A DNA stretch of 64,000 nucleotides from JAIRVZ01 sp031553755 (lineage in GTDB: Bacteria > Bacteroidota > Bacteroidia > Bacteroidales > Azobacteroidaceae), in contig JAVBKZ010000033.1 in assembly GCA_031553755.1 (NCBI GenBank), positions 1-64,000 on the forward strand, written 5' to 3'. The position numbers and the translations under genes were made by a program. Under the pieces are notes generated by a model. It was not told the origin of the DNA and ran no database searches. It saw only the letters and a program-made list of their open reading frames with translations. This document shows, one piece after another, positions 8,510-17,561 of the stretch; the stretch's first letter is position 1, and every line of letters begins with the position of its first letter.

Positions 8510-9810
8510 AAACTAAAAATAGATGTTAATATACTAAGACCATATCTACATATTGTTAAAATTATGGATATAACTCTATACAGCATTGTATTATGAAACA
8601 TGTCTGTAGAAGCTGCGTATATAGGTAATCCTACAATTAATATCAATATTGAAACCGATACTTTAGATGGTTTCAATATCTTTGTTAGAGCCAAATTCAT
8701 TTTATTTACAATTTCTACCACATTAAGAGGAAATGTGCTACTTAGCATATTTATTGGAATTAATAAATATATAGAAAAAGAACTTGCTATCCAATAAAAA
8801 GTTACTCGAATGGAATCTGTAGAGAGAAAAGTATATAAAGGGATCAATACTAAAAATTGAAAAATTAAAATTGTCGATAAAATTTTTTTGTGATTTTCAG
8901 TATATGTATAATTATTGGTATTTTTAAATACAAGAAACAAGTTGGTTGAAATATAATAGATTATGGGAAACATTATACAACGATAAAAAACAAGATAAAT
9001 TCCTTGATATTTAGATAAAAAATTAACATGTAGATGTCCCCAAAAAGTTTCTGTTGAATTCCAGACAATTGCGCCAACAGCATTTCCTAACGGCACTTCA
9101 TTTGTGTTCATTCCTGAAATAATATGCCAAGAATCCCATATTGCTTGAGCTGTTTGGATATTTCCATTCGCAAAAATCGCAAAAATAAAAGAAATTATGC
9201 TGGGAAATATAGATATTAAAGAATAAAATATTGCATATTTGGCTGTATTCTTACTTTTGAAAAAATCGAATAATAATAAAAATAAAATAGGTAAAGAGAA
9301 AATAGCAAAAACCTCATGTGTTAAAATTATAAATACAGATAGCAAATTGATAACGATAAGTTTCATCGTGATAGACAGATTTTTCTTATTACACCAAGTC
9401 CAAAGTACTGCAATTAGAAAACAGATCATCATCGCATCTTTTCTAATCCATGCTGTATAGTGTATGATAAGTCCTCCACAAAAAAAACACAGAGGTAAAA
9501 TATATAAGCTATAGCCTTTTTTTTGAAATGATCGAACAAAAAAACAACAAACAAATGTGAAACAGATCAAGGACACTATTTTTACAGACCATTCGATATT
9601 TATATGGAAATGTTTAACAAAGAAAAATAATATCTCTCCTAATAATCCTCTGCGCACAAATCCACCTTGATAATTTATTAAATATTCAGAAATATTCCAT
9701 GTGTCAAAAGATCTTGGTGCTACTAATGAATTGAAAAAGGGCTTTATCAGAGACAAAAGAAATAAAATGTATAAAACATTCAAAATTTTATTGTAGATAT
9801 TTTTGTTCAT
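8506..9810 (-). CDS. Polytopic membrane protein, possible GT-C transferase
   Basis: A 434-residue protein with about ten hydrophobic segments. After the first segment is a periplasmic-looking loop with FDTWNISEYLINYQGGFVRR, a pattern seen in uncharacterised membrane proteins of polysaccharide loci. Its 4-base overlap with the UbiA-type lipid pentose synthase suggests it may use that lipid donor to add a pentofuranose. That is inference from context; no catalytic motif can be assigned with certainty. Confidence 0.6.
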   Translation of the reverse strand: MNKNIYNKILNVLYILFLLSLIKPFFNSLVAPRSFDTWNISEYLINYQGGFVRRGLLGEILFFFVKHFHINIEWSVKIVSLICFTFVCCFFVRSFQKKGYSLYILPLCFFCGGLIIHYTAWIRKDAMMICFLIAVLWTWCNKKNLSITMKLIVINLLSVFIILTHEVFAIFSLPILFLLLFDFFKSKNTAKYAIFYSLISIFPSIISFIFAIFANGNIQTAQAIWDSWHIISGMNTNEVPLGNAVGAIVWNSTETFWGHLHVNFLSKYQGIYLVFYRCIMFPIIYYISTNLFLVFKNTNNYTYTENHKKILSTILIFQFLVLIPLYTFLSTDSIRVTFYWIASSFSIYLLIPINMLSSTFPLNVVEIVNKMNLALTKILKPSKVSVSILILIVGLPIYAASTDMFHNTMLYRVISIILTICRYGLSILTSIFSL

Positions 9811-9838
9811 ACATCTTTTTAGAATTAAGTATCATCTG

Positions 9839-10831
9839 TCATTTAAGCAGAATTATTTTTGATAGTCCTTTAACAATTGCATGTTTGCTTTTTAAACCTA
9901 TTTCTAACAACTTTGCTACAAAGAATAAAATAACAACTGTTAATATTAAGATAATTACAAATTCAACAATTAGTAATTGTGACAGACTCCAAAATCTCTG
10001 AACCAAATTCAATAGGACGACATACATAAAAAGGTGATTAATCATGAAAAAAAAGGATAGTCGTCCAATTTCAGCTATATATTTTGATATTTTAAACCTT
10101 TGTTGAAAAAACATGGATATCCTGATAATAATCAATATTCCTGATAATGCTAAAACTGCAGCTATAAAGGGATTGAATAGATCTAAATTTCGATAATCTA
10201 CTAATAATTTTGAGGTATCTTGAGTTGATAATGTCCAAAAAGAAATTCCCGTAAATAATATCAAAGACAAAATAAACATATAGTTTTCAATAAATATTCT
10301 AAACCTTCCAATGGCGTAGTAAATAGATAATAAGAGAGCTTGAGCTATACAAAAAGGCAAATTAACAACATTGCATACTTTTATATTTACATAATAGATT
10401 AAAAGGAATAATGATATGGATAAGACAAAAAACAAGCAAGAAGATTTAGTGAATGAAGATAGTATTTTAACTACAAATAAGGCGATAATAAACCAAAATG
10501 TAATTAAAAAAGGAATACTTACTATCGATTCATTAGAGAATGTGAGTAGTTTCACAAAAGAAAAAAGAGGAATTTTCCACCCAATTGAAAAATAACTGAT
10601 TGATGTAAAAAAAACAGCATAAAAAAGAATCGAAAATAGTATTTTCTTAAATTTCAATATTGAATCAGTAACAGATATTTCTTTATGCAGCAACCCTGAC
10701 AAATATATGAACAGAGGTAACTCAAAGAAATACAATATATTTAGAAAATCTAAAGGGAATGACAAATGTGCTATCATCACACAGATAATGCCAATGCCCT
10801 TAGATATGTCAATGTATTCAATTCTATTCAT
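9839..10831 (-). CDS. Acyltransferase-3 family membrane O-acyltransferase
   Basis: About 330 residues, ten hydrophobic segments. It opens with RIEYIDISKGIGIICVMIAH, the hallmark of the acyltransferase-3 (OafA / fucose 4-O-acetylase) family with the conserved D and the H of the catalytic region. Such enzymes O-acetylate surface sugars in the membrane. I place the start at the ATG at 10831 rather than a TTG two codons upstream; this ATG follows the radical SAM stop (TGA at 10836-10834) by two bases. Confidence 0.85.
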   Translation of the reverse strand: MNRIEYIDISKGIGIICVMIAHLSFPLDFLNILYFFELPLFIYLSGLLHKEISVTDSILKFKKILFSILFYAVFFTSISYFSIGWKIPLFSFVKLLTFSNESIVSIPFLITFWFIIALFVVKILSSFTKSSCLFFVLSISLFLLIYYVNIKVCNVVNLPFCIAQALLLSIYYAIGRFRIFIENYMFILSLILFTGISFWTLSTQDTSKLLVDYRNLDLFNPFIAAVLALSGILIIIRISMFFQQRFKISKYIAEIGRLSFFFMINHLFMYVVLLNLVQRFWSLSQLLIVEFVIILILTVVILFFVAKLLEIGLKSKHAIVKGLSKIILLK

Positions 10832-10833
10832 TT

Positions 10834-12498
10834 TCAAGCAACGGGAGTTTTAAGATTCATTTTTCGAAGTATTTTCATCATTTGAATTCCAAAATGATAT
10901 GCAAAAAATGAAATTACATTTACTCCGGAAAACACAAGCCAATTTGGTAATATATGTAAACAATTCCGGGCTCCACAATGAGCACATGTAAGCATTGTAA
11001 ATGCACGTTTGTTTAAGTTTACATTTTCTCTTTTATTTTTTTCCGAACAACAGAGACATGTATATTGAACTTTGTATAGCTTATTTTCTTCGTTTTGTTC
11101 GATAGAAGTACATTTGTTATAAAGTTTATATTTTATAGAATAAGATAAAATTGTATTTAACATTTTTCGATATTCTTTTTGATTCAAGTAAGAAGACAGA
11201 TTACGAGCCAACAAAATATAGCTCTCATTGTTAGATAATTGCCGGTAATATTCCATTTTATCTTTTACAATTCCGTGTTCTATAGCATAATCCATTAGTT
11301 TTGTTCCGGGAAAAAGAACGATCGGGCTAATTCTCATAAAACCCCTGCCATTTTTCTTCCAATAATCCAATGTGCGTTTATAAGAATTTTTCGTTTCATT
11401 GACGTCACCAAAAATGAAAATACTCCGGTATGTCAGGTTTATGCTCCGGCAAGCGTGTATAGCAGTATCAATATCAGTTGTTGTAATGCCTTTACGCATA
11501 CTTTTCAATACATCATTATCATAGCTTTCAAATCCAAAAAAGACACCAATACATCCAGCCTCTTTCAGCAATTTAGCTTTATCAATCGTAAATCCCCTTG
11601 CTTTCATGTAGATAACAAAATACAGGCTCTTTTTGTATTTTATTTTTAAAGCTTGAATTTCATTGCACAACCGCTCGATATCATCCCAATTTGAAGAATA
11701 TATATCTGAAATAAAATTAAAAACATCTACATCATAGTGCTTTAAAGCATAATCCATCTCACGGAAAAGACTCTGTTCTGTTCGTTTTCTATAAGATTGG
11801 TGAGAATTGGCACAAAAGGTACAATTATTGGTACAATTAAACCCCGACATTATGCTATAGCTTTTCCATCCTTTTTCAATGAAATGTTCGTAGGCCGGAA
11901 TATCTGCTGTTTCTGCCGGCAAAACCTTTTCATAGCCTGATTTTATAATATTGGGATATGGTATGGAATCTATATTCTGTTTGTTATGACTAAAAGGGGC
12001 GACCTTTATTTGTCCGGATTCTTTATAAATAGTATTTTCAACTATATCCGCTGAATTGTATGAAATTTTTTCCAATAAAGCAGGCAATGTAATATCCGCA
12101 TCACCAATAACTCCATAGTCTGCATCAAATTCATGAAATAAAATTTCCGAATCATAGAGAATGATTCTCCCTCCAAGTATTGTGGTAATCTTATTGTCAA
12201 ATTGTTTAACTACAGAAAAAATATTTTTTATTTCCGATAAATCAAATATACTTCCGCCTATACAAACAACATTGTATCTTTTTTCTTTTAGTTTTGAAGA
12301 AACCAATTCTTCGGTAGAACCTGATAAGAGATTCAGATTCAGAATATCTACATCATAGCCAGCCTGTTCTATAATTGATATAACATATAAGATACCGACA
12401 GGAAAAAACGGATTTCCTTCGTGGTATTTATAATCAGGAATAATAAGTAATATGGACAAATTGTTTTTAACAATCTTTTTGTCGGCTGATAAATTCAT
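10834..12498 (-). CDS. B12-binding-type radical SAM protein with C-terminal zinc ribbon (copy 1)
   Basis: A 554-residue protein. Residues about 14-145 form a cobalamin-binding-like Rossmann domain, including FFPVGILYVISIIE and IGDADITLPALLE (GDAD in place of the common GEGE). The radical SAM domain follows with C222, C226 and C229 (CTNNCTFC) for the 4Fe-4S cluster. Near the end, CxCC about 481-484 and CxxC at 505-508 look like a zinc ribbon, followed by a hydrophobic tail. Class B enzymes of this type often methylate unactivated carbons. It is a clear paralogue of the gene at 13429. It overlaps the upstream gene by 32 bases. Substrate unknown. Confidence 0.85.
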   Translation of the reverse strand: MNLSADKKIVKNNLSILLIIPDYKYHEGNPFFPVGILYVISIIEQAGYDVDILNLNLLSGSTEELVSSKLKEKRYNVVCIGGSIFDLSEIKNIFSVVKQFDNKITTILGGRIILYDSEILFHEFDADYGVIGDADITLPALLEKISYNSADIVENTIYKESGQIKVAPFSHNKQNIDSIPYPNIIKSGYEKVLPAETADIPAYEHFIEKGWKSYSIMSGFNCTNNCTFCANSHQSYRKRTEQSLFREMDYALKHYDVDVFNFISDIYSSNWDDIERLCNEIQALKIKYKKSLYFVIYMKARGFTIDKAKLLKEAGCIGVFFGFESYDNDVLKSMRKGITTTDIDTAIHACRSINLTYRSIFIFGDVNETKNSYKRTLDYWKKNGRGFMRISPIVLFPGTKLMDYAIEHGIVKDKMEYYRQLSNNESYILLARNLSSYLNQKEYRKMLNTILSYSIKYKLYNKCTSIEQNEENKLYKVQYTCLCCSEKNKRENVNLNKRAFTMLTCAHCGARNCLHILPNWLVFSGVNVISFFAYHFGIQMMKILRKMNLKTPVA

Positions 12499-13426
12499 AT
12501 TTTATCTTTTGTACAATGTTTAAAGGTTGATTATACAATTTTTGATAATCTATTTGTTTTCCGGCTTCCCAGTATTTCAGCAAATCTTCCGAGTCATAAA
12601 ATCCTAACACCGGATTTTCTGGGTATTCCGATTGCACGCTATTGACATGAACGCAAGGGGCGACAGTATATTCAAAACACAAACCTAACCGATGCATAAA
12701 CAATTCCCTGAATATTTGCATATTATTTTCCAATGAATTAGGGGCTTTGAACCGAATAGATTCAAAAATAGAAAGAATCTCATTCCTATCAAACATATAT
12801 CCGGGAAGAGTTAATGGATATGACCATTCGCAAAGTTCTTTTACTGAATCCCATTTGAATTGATACCATCCATCATGCATATTTGTAAACTTTGGCAATT
12901 TTATGTTTTTCAACAGGACTGATCCGAATGTATAGTCTTTGCCTATAGAAATGGAAGCAATATACCTCTTTGCATCAATAAGTCCCAAATTATTAAAATC
13001 GACCGGACGAATAAAAATCATGTCATCAACAAAAAAAAGAATATTTTGCATATTAATCGATTTTACTAAATCAATCAATTGACTTCTAAAATTTGTTTCA
13101 TGGATAAAATCGACACGAGGAAATATTTTTTGCAATTCTTGGTACGATTTCAAATGAGCATCGGATGTTGCCTTATAAAGTATTTTTGTTGGAGTTGGAT
13201 TTGAAACCATCTCATTATAGGAAGATAAAAATGCATGCAATTGCATAGCTCTGTCTCTTGAAAAAACGACGGAAGTAACCCCCTTTTCACATGCTTCGCC
13301 CAAATGTTCTATAAAATAATAATATTGGGTTTTCCATGAATCATGAAAACGTTCAAAGCCAATCCGTTTTAGAATTTTCAGTGCAAAGTTGAATAAATCA
13401 ATTTTTATTTGACTTGTTGCTGCCAT
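12467..13426 (-). CDS. Uncharacterised GT-A-like protein
   Basis: About 319 residues. The segment VVFSRDRAMQLHAFLSSYNE resembles the nucleotide-sugar binding start of GT-A glycosyltransferases, and FFVDDMIFIRP has a DD pair where the DxD metal site would lie. An NMQIFRELF/HRLGLCFEY region and several aromatic stretches follow. I choose the ATG at 13426, two codons inside a TTG and three bases after the stop of the upstream radical SAM gene. It sits between two paralogous B12-type radical SAM genes, so it may act on the same sugar. No closer family recognised. Confidence 0.6.
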   Translation of the reverse strand: MAATSQIKIDLFNFALKILKRIGFERFHDSWKTQYYYFIEHLGEACEKGVTSVVFSRDRAMQLHAFLSSYNEMVSNPTPTKILYKATSDAHLKSYQELQKIFPRVDFIHETNFRSQLIDLVKSINMQNILFFVDDMIFIRPVDFNNLGLIDAKRYIASISIGKDYTFGSVLLKNIKLPKFTNMHDGWYQFKWDSVKELCEWSYPLTLPGYMFDRNEILSIFESIRFKAPNSLENNMQIFRELFMHRLGLCFEYTVAPCVHVNSVQSEYPENPVLGFYDSEDLLKYWEAGKQIDYQKLYNQPLNIVQKIKYEFISRQKDC

Positions 13427-13428
13427 TA

Positions 13429-15039
13429 TCAATGCCCTGTTAATTTGTACTTCAATCTAAAAATCTGAATACCTACGTATTTCATTATAATCGAAAGAAT
13501 ATAGATTCCTGCGTTTAATAAAAAACGAGGAAGGCGATGCACAAAATTGGTAGCTCCGCACTCCGGACACACAACCCACGAGTAAATACCGTATTGCAAA
13601 ATAACTTCTTTGCGATTATTTTGAGAAGAACAATTTTTACAGTAATAATGAATCTCATATTGTTTCTCTGTCTTTTTTGCTTTACATTTTGCAAAAAACT
13701 GGTATTTCACGGAATATGAAAGAATGGTATTCAACATTTTTCGGTGTTCTCGTTCCGTCATCAGTGGCGATAGTTTTTTTGAAAGTAAAAAATAGTCCCG
13801 TTTGGCCGACAATTCTTTATAAAATTCGATTTTATCGGTTACGATACCTTTTTCCCAAGCATAATCCATCAATTGTGCACCGGGCAAAATAACGATCGGA
13901 GTTATTGCTACAAAACCTTTGCAATGATCTTTCCAGAAATTAAGGGTTCTATGGTATGATTCTTTGGTTTCGGCCACATCTCCGAATATAAAACATCCGG
14001 AATATACCAAATGAATACTTTTGCAAACTTGTACGGCATTTTCTACATCTTTGGATGTAATGCCTTTTCGCATGCTTTTTAAGACTCTGTCATCATAACT
14101 GTCGAATCCGAAAAACACTCCGATACAACCCGATTGTTTAAGCAATGTAGCTTTTTCAAGTGTAAATCCGTTCATCCGCATCGAAATGACAAACCTGATT
14201 TCTTTATTGTATTTTAAACGCAAAGTATTGATGTCGGAACATAATTTAGCCACATCATTCCAATGTACAGAAAAAATATCTGCTGTAAAATCAAACAAAT
14301 CAATCCCATAATGCTCAACAGCAGAGTCCATTTCTTGTGCAATACTTTCTTCAGTACGTGTCCGGTAATGTAATTTACCGTTAGCACAAAATGTACAATT
14401 ATGCGTACAATTGAATGTAGGTACAATGCTATAAATTTTCCATTCCTTTTCTGAAAAATAACTGTATTGTAATGCGTCTCCCCGTTGGTTGGCATAAATA
14501 GTTTCATATCCACATTTGAGGATATTGGGATAAGGCATCACATCAATAAGGTTTTTATTGGGTGTTATGGTGGTTAGTATCGTTTGTCCATCTTGTTTGA
14601 ATATAATATTATCAATAATTACATCCGATTTTTGATTTATTTTTTCTAATAGTAATGGTAGTGTTATATCCGCATCGCCAACCACACCATAATTTGCTCC
14701 CAACGAATTAAATACAAGCTCTGTATCATACAACAGCAAACGTCCGCCAAGCAATTTAATGATATTTGCATCAAATTTGTTTACAACAGAAAATATTCGT
14801 TCAATACTGCAAAAATCAAAAATAGTTCCTCCCGTACCGACAATATCATATTTTTTTGACAAAAGTTTTTCTAAAATTTCGTTTTTTCCTGTACCATCCA
14901 CAAAATTCAGATTTAAAACCTCTACCTCATAACCACACTTTTCTATAATTGATGCTACATAAGGAATTCCTAACGGCATAAAAGGATCGAAGTTTTTAAC
15001 GCTTCTATTATAATTTGGAATAATCAATAAAATTAGCAT
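13429..15039 (-). CDS. B12-binding-type radical SAM protein with C-terminal zinc ribbon (copy 2)
   Basis: About 536 residues, built like the protein at 10834: N-terminal cobalamin-binding-like domain (PFMPLGIPYVASIIEKCGYE; VVGDADITLPLLLEKI), radical SAM cluster at C211, C215 and C218 (CTHNCTFC), then a C-terminal zinc-ribbon pair (YYCKNCSS and VVCPECGATN) and a hydrophobic end. Shared blocks such as RKMLNTILSYS and MRKGIT mark the two as duplicates. The start is the ATG at 15039; a TTG lies two codons upstream. Probable C-methylase or other radical enzyme acting on a sugar or acyl intermediate; substrate unknown. Confidence 0.85.
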   Translation of the reverse strand: MLILLIIPNYNRSVKNFDPFMPLGIPYVASIIEKCGYEVEVLNLNFVDGTGKNEILEKLLSKKYDIVGTGGTIFDFCSIERIFSVVNKFDANIIKLLGGRLLLYDTELVFNSLGANYGVVGDADITLPLLLEKINQKSDVIIDNIIFKQDGQTILTTITPNKNLIDVMPYPNILKCGYETIYANQRGDALQYSYFSEKEWKIYSIVPTFNCTHNCTFCANGKLHYRTRTEESIAQEMDSAVEHYGIDLFDFTADIFSVHWNDVAKLCSDINTLRLKYNKEIRFVISMRMNGFTLEKATLLKQSGCIGVFFGFDSYDDRVLKSMRKGITSKDVENAVQVCKSIHLVYSGCFIFGDVAETKESYHRTLNFWKDHCKGFVAITPIVILPGAQLMDYAWEKGIVTDKIEFYKELSAKRDYFLLSKKLSPLMTEREHRKMLNTILSYSVKYQFFAKCKAKKTEKQYEIHYYCKNCSSQNNRKEVILQYGIYSWVVCPECGATNFVHRLPRFLLNAGIYILSIIMKYVGIQIFRLKYKLTGH

Positions 15040-15063
15040 GTACAATAAGTTTAAATACAGTAT

Positions 15064-15810
15064 TTATTTTAAGTCTAACCCTCCATCAATAAGCAGATTA
15101 GTCCCTGTTACCCACGCAGAAGCTTCCGACAATAAATAAATAATAGCAAAGGCAACATCTTCCGGATTACCATATCTTTTTAGAGGATAATGTTTTACGT
15201 CTTCATCTATTTCGTCCTGTGTTGGGGGAATTTCATGTAATATATTCGTGTGTATCATTGCCGGAACTACTGTATTTACTCTAATTTGTTGTGTTGATAA
15301 TTCCAATGCCAAACCTTTTACTAATCCGTTAATAGCTCCTTTAGTTGCAGAATAAATAGAACCTCCACTATGTGATCTAGTAGTGCCTGATACTGAAGAT
15401 ATAAATACTACGGAACCTCCCTTTTGTATTTTCTTATCTTTAACAAGTCCAAGCATTAATAAAGTATTAGATCGAAAATTAACATCAAATAGATGATCCA
15501 ATTTTTCTTCTGTAGTGTATTTAAATGGTAAAAGCATAGTAATACCGACTGCATTTACAATACCATAAAGTATGGGGGTTTTTTGCATCAAAGAAAATCT
15601 GAAATTTTCATCTGTCATATCGCCGAAAAATTGTTGATGCCCAGCTCCTTCTAATATCTTAAACGTTTCATTTAAACGTTCTTCATTTCGTCCTGTAATG
15701 ATTAAAGTGGCCCCCATTTTAGAACATTCAATAGCTGTGGCTTTTCCGATTCCGGAAGAGGCTCCTGTTACCAAAATGGTTTTGCCTTGTAGTGAAAATG
15801 GATTGTACAT
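15064..15810 (-). CDS. SDR-family oxidoreductase (3-ketoacyl-ACP reductase-like)
   Basis: About 248 residues, the classical short-chain dehydrogenase size. TGASSGIG (residues 15-22) binds NAD(P)H, a catalytic serine lies in FISSVSG, and YSATK (Y153, K157) is the catalytic pair; the C-terminus WVTGTNLLIDGGLDL is typical of FabG-like SDRs. In the context of an ACP and two KAS III genes 3-10 kb upstream, it could reduce a 3-ketoacyl-ACP to a 3-hydroxyacyl group; a sugar-ketone reductase is the alternative. Start ATG at 15810, seven bases after the radical SAM stop; the longer TTG start overlaps that gene and is less likely. Confidence 0.85.
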   Translation of the reverse strand: MYNPFSLQGKTILVTGASSGIGKATAIECSKMGATLIITGRNEERLNETFKILEGAGHQQFFGDMTDENFRFSLMQKTPILYGIVNAVGITMLLPFKYTTEEKLDHLFDVNFRSNTLLMLGLVKDKKIQKGGSVVFISSVSGTTRSHSGGSIYSATKGAINGLVKGLALELSTQQIRVNTVVPAMIHTNILHEIPPTQDEIDEDVKHYPLKRYGNPEDVAFAIIYLLSEASAWVTGTNLLIDGGLDLK

Positions 15811-15817
15811 ATTGATT

Positions 15818-16654
15818 TTATTTTTTTCTTTCAATTTGTTTTGCTACTGGAACTACCGGTCTATCCCATGGCGGATTACAATGATCGCAAGCGACAACAA
15901 AATCTATTTTCAGCGTTTCTCTAATGCGGGAATGAAGATTATTTATGTCTAATAAATCAACAAAATCTCCCGGATTAGATTTAAAATTACTTTGCTTTTC
16001 CAAATTCCTGACTCTCTTGCAAAAGAATAGCTTGCCGTGCTCAATATGTCTGAATTTATGGCATAAACACATTTTTTTCGATTGTTTTAATTGTTCAATT
16101 GTCAGATCCCTTTTTTGGTAATCGCCAAAAGACACCCAAAATGGATTTGCGCGCAAAGCGTAATCGATTTTATGCTTTTTTAAGCAATCGATCAACATGC
16201 TTTGTTGTTTTTCAACACATGAATAAATACTGATATCCAATGCTATTTTATGTTTTTTCAAAATATCCAATAAATCCTTGCTTGGGATAATTGTTCCGTT
16301 TGTAACTACGCGCAAACTTCTTATTTGTTTATATTTTGACAAAAATTCTAAAATATCTCCTAACTGTGGATGTAAAAAAGGTTCACCGCCCATAACTCTA
16401 AACCAAGTTACCCAAGCAAGTTGGCTCAATAAATTATGCGTGCTTTCTTTGATTGTATCTATATCAGAATTTATAGGATTTTGATAAGTAAGCATCTCGG
16501 CATCACAATACTCACAATTTAACGAACATCGTTCGGTTATCGACATATCTATGTATTGTATAAACAATTTCCGGAAATGAAAAATCCGGCTCAGAAAAAA
16601 GAGTTTTCCGGGAAGCCAATCATAAATCTTGAAAAATGTCGTGTCCTGTCTCAT
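15818..16654 (-). CDS. Radical SAM protein
   Basis: A 278-residue radical SAM enzyme. The cluster motif CSLNCEYC gives C43, C47 and C50; VMGGEPFLHP is the GGE motif that contacts the SAM amino group. Later cysteines (CLCHKFRH, FFCKR, ACDHCNPP) suggest an auxiliary cluster region like that of SPASM/twitch enzymes. It ends three bases before another radical SAM gene starts upstream and is followed closely by the SDR. A role in modifying a sugar or lipid-linked intermediate is inferred from the locus. Confidence 0.82.
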   Translation of the reverse strand: MRQDTTFFKIYDWLPGKLFFLSRIFHFRKLFIQYIDMSITERCSLNCEYCDAEMLTYQNPINSDIDTIKESTHNLLSQLAWVTWFRVMGGEPFLHPQLGDILEFLSKYKQIRSLRVVTNGTIIPSKDLLDILKKHKIALDISIYSCVEKQQSMLIDCLKKHKIDYALRANPFWVSFGDYQKRDLTIEQLKQSKKMCLCHKFRHIEHGKLFFCKRVRNLEKQSNFKSNPGDFVDLLDINNLHSRIRETLKIDFVVACDHCNPPWDRPVVPVAKQIERKK

Positions 16655-16656
16655 GC

Positions 16657-17544
16657 TTAAATAAAAAGAATCGCATCACATTTACTGCAAATATTTATAT
16701 TTTGTCTGTTTTTTTTCGATGCAAGTTTTTCCCGGACGTTTCTATATTGTTCCGAATTCCAAACATCTACCAACCTTTGTTTTGTTAAATCGCCTAGTGT
16801 ACATTGCCCCCAAACGTCATTACAACATAAACTTAATTTACCATCCGGTCTTACAACCATTTGTCGGAAAGGTAAAAGACAAGATAGATTTATAAGCCGT
16901 GTATCCTGTTTATTGGGTGCATTTCCTCCACGAGACGATAAAATCTCGTGGTGTGTCCGAAATGCAATTTTTACTTTTTTGTTCAATAAGGGAATAGCTT
17001 TGCAGTATTCATGAATTTCTTTGGTTGTTTTGTTCAATGTCAATTTATCATTATAGTTATCAATAATCAATTCATCCAAATAATCAATTACTTCGGTAAA
17101 TTTATGCAAAGTCAATAAAGTTCCGTTTGTATATAAATAATGGAATGCATTGGGCAATGACTCGCTGACTATTTTGATAAAATGAACCATTCGGTCATCC
17201 AAAAATGGTTCATTATTAGAATGCAGGCAAATTTTACCTTTGTAACTAACCTTTTTAAGTTGCGCAATGATGCTCAAAAATAATTCTTCATCCATTAATT
17301 TGAATTCTCTGCGGTCAACATGTTTGTTTGCAGGACAAAAAGAACAAGTTTCATTGCATCTATTGATTGTTTCTATTTCAATGCTAGTGAAAAGAGGTAT
17401 GTGTTTTTCTCTACAAAAAAACTTAGGGAAATACGTTTTTTCCCACTTGAACAATCTTAATTTATTGATAAATAGCTGAACATCAATATCAAAAAGATTG
17501 ATGAACTTCTTATAAACCGATTGATCTACATGCTTAATTATCAT
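16657..17544 (-). CDS. Radical SAM/SPASM protein
   Basis: A 295-residue radical SAM enzyme with the cluster motif CNETCSFC (C63, C67, C70). The C-terminal SPASM region is clear: MVVRPDGKLSLCCNDVWGQC, then LGDLTKQRLVDVWNSEQY, ending ICSKCD, which should bind one auxiliary 4Fe-4S cluster. SPASM enzymes in sugar loci include dehydrogenases and epimerases (known examples act on aminoglycosides). It is only two bases from the next radical SAM gene. Substrate unknown. Confidence 0.85.
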   Translation of the reverse strand: MIIKHVDQSVYKKFINLFDIDVQLFINKLRLFKWEKTYFPKFFCREKHIPLFTSIEIETINRCNETCSFCPANKHVDRREFKLMDEELFLSIIAQLKKVSYKGKICLHSNNEPFLDDRMVHFIKIVSESLPNAFHYLYTNGTLLTLHKFTEVIDYLDELIIDNYNDKLTLNKTTKEIHEYCKAIPLLNKKVKIAFRTHHEILSSRGGNAPNKQDTRLINLSCLLPFRQMVVRPDGKLSLCCNDVWGQCTLGDLTKQRLVDVWNSEQYRNVREKLASKKNRQNINICSKCDAILFI

Positions 17545-17561
17545 GAAAACTTACCCTAAAA

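Noticed and set aside
15811..15834. TTG start of the SDR gene
   Set aside because: It overlaps the upstream radical SAM gene; the ATG at 15810 gives the normal SDR N-terminus.
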